Source of the DNA: Mycoemilia scoparia
Lineage: Eukaryota > Kickxellomycota > Kickxellomycetes > Kickxellales > Kickxellaceae
Reading direction: 5' to 3'
Length of the DNA stretch: 10,311 nucleotides
Assembly (NCBI GenBank): GCA_027575805.1
Contig: JANBPU010000459.1
Coordinates: 1 to 10,311, forward strand
The notes under the pieces: generated by a model
Databases searched by the model: none
Seen by the model: the letters and a program-made list of their open reading frames with translations, nothing else
Told to the model about the DNA's origin: nothing
Translations under genes and position numbers: made by a program
In this document: positions 7,385 through 10,311 of the stretch, piece by piece
Position numbering within the stretch: the first letter of the stretch is position 1
Layout of the letters: every line of letters starts with the position of its first letter

Positions 7385-8279
7385 CAAGAATTTTTATAAA
7401 TTTTTATCTTGTCATAATTCTAAAGCATCTTGAACAAAAAAAAACATGTTTAGGAAATGTGAATTTTTGCTATTTCGTAATGATGATGATTACTATGATA
7501 TTTTATTTTGATATGGGCTGTGTTTTTTAGAAAGTTTTATTTTGCTTGATTTATAAAAATACGACCACAATACTAATTCAATATCATCATCATATTTGAC
7601 TAAAATTGGCCACACAAACTTTGGGGATTATTTTTGCAAAAAAAGAATTTCTCTCCAACAAATAATGTAAATCAAGTCAACTTTCTAAATGAGTAATGAT
7701 TTTTCAGGGTATCTTTTGATGGGCAAGGATTATAGGGGCAATCACAGCCAAATGAGTGTGTCTAATCCTTCAAAAATAATCTCCCAAATGTCGAGAAATA
7801 GCGCGATTGATACCAAAGTATTTCCAATGAAGGATGTCTGAATTCCTTTCTAGGTTCTGATGGTGTCTACTAGAACCAATTCAACAATTTGTTTAGTTTT
7901 TGAGCAAACAAACCTTTCAAGATATTGTGAGTAAGTTGGCTAACTAGTTAACCTTTTTACATGGAGAATTTACTATCAGGTGTATTGGTTATAATACAAA
8001 ACTCTTTATAAAGCCACCAAAAACCACTTGGCGCCTTGATTAAATTATTTTAAAGACGGTCTTGATCATAATGAGACACTGATGCTGACAACGATGATGA
8101 GGGTTACTATTGGTGGTCAGATTGGATTAAACAGAGCAGCACTTGTCACTATTCCAGAAAACAGCTCACTTGCTTGCTTGTGTCTACGTTTCGTTTCATT
8201 GATGAAACACTATAGATAATATATTTTCTTTTCCTTTATTTCTCCCCACAACAACCAGACAATAAGTCGAATTTATAAA
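7385..8279. other. Intergenic region upstream of ARPC5
   Basis: This gap of about 0.9 kb separates the starts of the membrane protein gene (leftward) and ARPC5 (rightward). It has no open frame that resembles a protein. It contains a left-half copy of the dispersed repeat (about 7698-7800) and a small hairpin GGTTCT...AGAACC (about 7853-7877). A TA-rich stretch near 8216-8226 could serve as the ARPC5 core promoter. Confidence 0.65.
7698..7800. repeat. Degenerate dispersed repeat, left-half copy (C)
   Basis: The 24 bp at 7731-7754 are identical to 4141-4164. The match continues on both sides: TTTT-CAGGGT-TTTTGATGGGCA on the left resembles the flank of copy A, and CCTTCAAAAATAAT on the right matches CCCTTCAAAAATTAT after a deletion of about 24 nt. 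On the minus strand the best-conserved part reads HLAVIAPI in both copies, but copy C then has an in-frame stop. Confidence 0.55.
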
Positions 8280-8942
8280 ATGTCTCATCGTGACATTGAT
8301 ATTGACCGTTTTTATCAAGATGACTTGATAGAGAATCTTGAGTACCTTAGCACTCAAACAGAACCCGAGGCACTTGCAATTCTACAGCAAATTACGACTC
8401 AAGTTCGTGACTCATTAAGCCAGTAAGTATGCTGAGATATAATATTATCAATACTGTTTGAAAGATAGATAGATAGAGAGAGAGAGAAGATAACAACAGT
8501 ATATGAACCGAATTTCTAAATTACAAATATCGTGTAGTCGTCAACCAGCCGATGCACTAATTGCGGCATTATCCAACCCACCATATGGAAAGGGATTAGG
8601 TAGTGTTCAAGACCAATATGGACGTTTGGTCATGGAGGTACTATTTGCAGTCCGAAGCACAGAGATCCCAGCGATTTTAAAACAGCTAGATGATGACCAA
8701 AAGGACGTTTTGATGAAGTATATTTACTATGGAATGAGTCGGCCAAAGGAATACAATTCTAGTACTTTGTTGAGTTGGCATGAAAAGGTAAATTTTCTTT
8801 TGTTAATATATATATTTTTACTGGTATTTGTAATTGATTGGTTTATTTTGCAATTTTTACTACTTCCATGCTTTTATAGATCGTTGCTGTATCAGGCATT
8901 GCCTCGATCGTTCGTGTTTTGACTGATAGAAAGCATTTCTAG
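8280..8942 (+). CDS. ARPC5: Arp2/3 complex 16 kDa subunit (ARPC5/Arc15)
   Basis: ARPC5 is a helical subunit of the seven-part Arp2/3 complex, which nucleates branched actin filaments at endocytic patches and the cell cortex. Exons are 8280-8422, 8538-8787 and 8880-8942. Intron 1 (8423-8537, GTAAGT...TGTAG) splits a His codon; intron 2 (8788-8879, GTAAAT...TATAG) is phase 0 and has a TACTAC branch-like site. The joined product is 151 residues, the same length as human ARPC5. Family marks are DIDIDRF near the N-terminus, ALSNPPYG at about 57-64, LMKYIYYGM around 108-116, LLSWHEK before intron 2, and SGIASIVRVLTDRKHF at the C-terminus, matching the human SIVRVLTARK end. The ATG at 8503 lies inside intron 1 and is not the start. 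The gene converges on DPB4 with about 0.7 kb between stops. Confidence 0.96.
8464..8489. repeat. GATA/GA microsatellite in ARPC5 intron 1
   Basis: A short run of GATA units passes into a GA run within intron 1 of ARPC5, between the GTAAGT donor and the acceptor at 8537. It accounts for part of the extra length of this intron (115 nt, against 83-92 nt for the others in the window). Confidence 0.85.
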
Positions 8943-9375
8943 GCTTAAACCCAACATCATTACAATTAACATTTATTATAAGTCAACACGTAAATGTTTA
9001 AAGATTTCTCCATTCTTTCTTTCATTCATTCAATATAAACCACACCACCATCCTCTGTAATCCCATATGGCTTTACCTCACAAGCTATTAGACATAAAAG
9101 GCCCTCAAAAACTATCATCAAAAAGTATAAAAAGCACATATTCATATAAATAGAAGAAATAGTCAATAGTCAATAGTTATTAAGAATCAAATTATAATAA
9201 TAATAAGAGCAATGTATATATTTACATGCATCAGAGCCTTTGCCATCATTAAAATTTATTTTATATTTTGATGGAATCCACCCACAGCCATTGTATAGCT
9301 TGGCCAGTAGTGAGATTAAACAATGTATAAACATGATATCCACTTGATCTTTTTGCATTTATCTATAAAGTATTG

Positions 9376-9399
9376 ATATATATATATATATATATATAT
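9376..9399. repeat. (AT)n microsatellite
   Basis: A perfect run of about 12 AT units lies between the convergent genes ARPC5 and DPB4. Such tracts melt easily or form cruciforms and vary in length between isolates. Confidence 0.9.
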
Positions 9400-9450
9400 G
9401 TGCATTTGGTTGATTTTGCGGGTAGAAATCTATGCCCATGTCTATGTAAA

Positions 9451-9478
9451 TGTATGTATATATATATGTGTGTGTATA
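9451..9478. repeat. Alternating TG/TA tract
   Basis: All 28 bases alternate pyrimidine-purine, mixing TA and TG steps. The TG-rich parts are of the type that can adopt left-handed DNA under torsional stress. It lies about 50 nt right of the AT run. Confidence 0.8.
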
Positions 9479-9639
9479 AATAGAAAAAGAATTCAAAATA
9501 CAAGAGGGAAAAAATAATGTAGTATATATAAATAAAAGCACTTGCTGTTGTTTTCCTTTCTTGTGTCTACCATCTCACGATTATAATAGTATTATTACTA
9601 CATATTAAGCTAGTAAGCTGTTTGTTATTTATGGTCCCC

Positions 9640-10280
9640 TTAGGCCTGACCGTTGTCTATTTTGCGTTTCTTTGTAACCTCTGTCGACGTTATAGTATCA
9701 TCTTGTTCATTTGACTCATCTTCGTCATCATCTCCATCTTCCTCAGCTTCATGATCTTCGCCTTCTTCGGCCTCGCCTTCCTCATCCTCATCCTTATCAT
9801 CGCCCTCTATAGGTTCCTGGTTTTTCTGATCTGAGGCCCCAGTAGCAACATTCTGTGCTGCTTTTGATTCCTTCTTTTCTTTGACTAGCCGTTTATGCTC
9901 TACAAATAACAGGCATGTATAAATTAATTTCAAAGAAAACACATCGAAACACCAATTTAATTGGAAATAAGTTGATTATATACATACCTTCTAGCTCAGC
10001 TTCCAAATCAGATACAAAATCTTCCATGTTAAGAACCTTTAGTGCTTTTAGAACATCAGGGGCCATTATAGTTTTATGGCCAGACTTTCGAGCGATTTCA
10101 TTTGCACTTTTCAAGTAAATAAATGGATAAATTTTCATATTGGTCTATTTTGATTTCATTCTTTTTATCTTTTGTGGCAAATAATACTACCTACGTGGAT
10201 GCAACATAGTTTATAAATACGGTGGATGCCTTAGTAACAGCGAGTTTGGAATCCTTTTGAACAGCAATACTTTCTGGCAA
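9640..10280 (-). CDS. DPB4: DNA polymerase epsilon histone-fold subunit (Dpb4/POLE3), 5' end missing
   Basis: Dpb4 pairs with Dpb3 as the histone-fold dimer of polymerase epsilon, the leading-strand polymerase; in animals the same protein (CHRAC17) also serves chromatin remodelling. Visible exons are 10280-10195, 10106-9988 and 9899-9640, separated by introns 10194-10107 (GTAGGT...AAAAG) and 9987-9900 (GTATGT...TGTAG), both 88 nt. An AG acceptor at 10282-10281 precedes the first visible exon, and an in-frame stop there shows that another exon lies outside the window. The 154 visible residues start LPESIAVQKDSKLAV, continue through KASTVFINYVASTANEIA and APDVLKALKVLNMEDF (histone-fold helices 2 and 3, in register with human POLE3), then a charged helix EEHKRLVKEKKES. 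The C-terminal tail is strongly acidic (about 100-140) and ends near a KKRK nuclear-signal-like motif. Other NF-YB-like proteins are less likely because the Dpb4 alignment and acidic tail fit better. Confidence 0.87.
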
Positions 10281-10290
10281 CTATACACAC

Positions 10291-10311
10291 ATATATATAT
10301 ATATATATATA
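10291..10311. repeat. (AT)n microsatellite at the right edge
   Basis: At least ten AT units run off the end of the window, within the DPB4 intron that precedes the first visible exon. The true length cannot be seen. Confidence 0.85.

Larger units (their letters stand above)
8943..9639. other. Tail-to-tail intergenic region between ARPC5 and DPB4
   Basis: This gap of about 0.7 kb lies between two convergent stop codons and is very AT-rich. It holds two alternating purine-pyrimidine tracts (see separate entries) and no protein-like frame; the short open frames at 9170-9358 and 9359-9541 on the minus strand are products of TA repeats. Both 3' untranslated regions must end here. No clear polyadenylation hexamer could be assigned to either gene. 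Confidence 0.65.

Noticed and set aside
8788..8922. Extension of ARPC5 exon 2 into a hydrophobic tail
   Set aside because: A GTAAAT donor follows the conserved WHEK, and the expected C-terminal exon is found after the acceptor at 8879; the hydrophobic tail is intron translation.
9170..9541. Short minus-strand frames rich in Tyr and Ile
   Set aside because: They arise from TA-rich repeats and have no protein-like features.
9915..10138. Plus-strand frame and minus-strand frame running through DPB4 introns
   Set aside because: The plus-strand frame is antisense to DPB4. The minus-strand frame correctly covers one exon, but its ends are intron sequence; spliced boundaries restore the histone-fold alignment.

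Overview
The window looks like AT-rich nuclear DNA from a fungus, most likely an early-diverging one such as Mucoromycota. That placement is an inference: it rests on short GT-AG introns (about 83-115 nt), intergenic DNA rich in AT and GA microsatellites, TATA-type promoters and the style of the encoded proteins. No bacterial, viral, CRISPR, rRNA or tRNA feature was seen. The five recognised genes are all eukaryotic housekeeping genes and none of them form an operon.

Layout, left to right. Positions 1-1239 hold no gene I can support. CTU1/NCS6 (1240-2593, +, one intron) encodes the tRNA wobble-uridine thiolase. It runs tail to tail into SLD5 (2685-3653, -), a GINS subunit, with only 91 nt between the stop codons. 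A gap of about 1 kb (3654-4643) serves as the divergent promoter region for SLD5 and for CPR6/Cyp40 (4644-5780, +), an Hsp90-associated TPR cyclophilin. After a 0.7 kb gap comes an unrecognised multi-pass membrane protein gene on the minus strand (about 6476-7127). A gap of 0.9 kb precedes ARPC5 (8280-8942, +, two introns), the 16 kDa subunit of the Arp2/3 complex. A tail-to-tail gap of 0.7 kb rich in TA/TG tracts follows. The window ends inside DPB4/POLE3 (9640-10280, -, three exons visible, first exon outside), the histone-fold subunit of DNA polymerase epsilon.

The genes do not form one pathway, although SLD5 and DPB4 both belong to the leading-strand replisome. The clearest unexplained signals are three related degenerate repeat segments in the gaps (about 4114-4349, 6118-6230 and 7698-7800), a seven-cysteine tail on CTU1, a roughly 100-residue acidic N-terminal extension on Sld5, and the unknown membrane protein, whose 3' end probably contains an intron. 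I found no convincing new multi-gene system.
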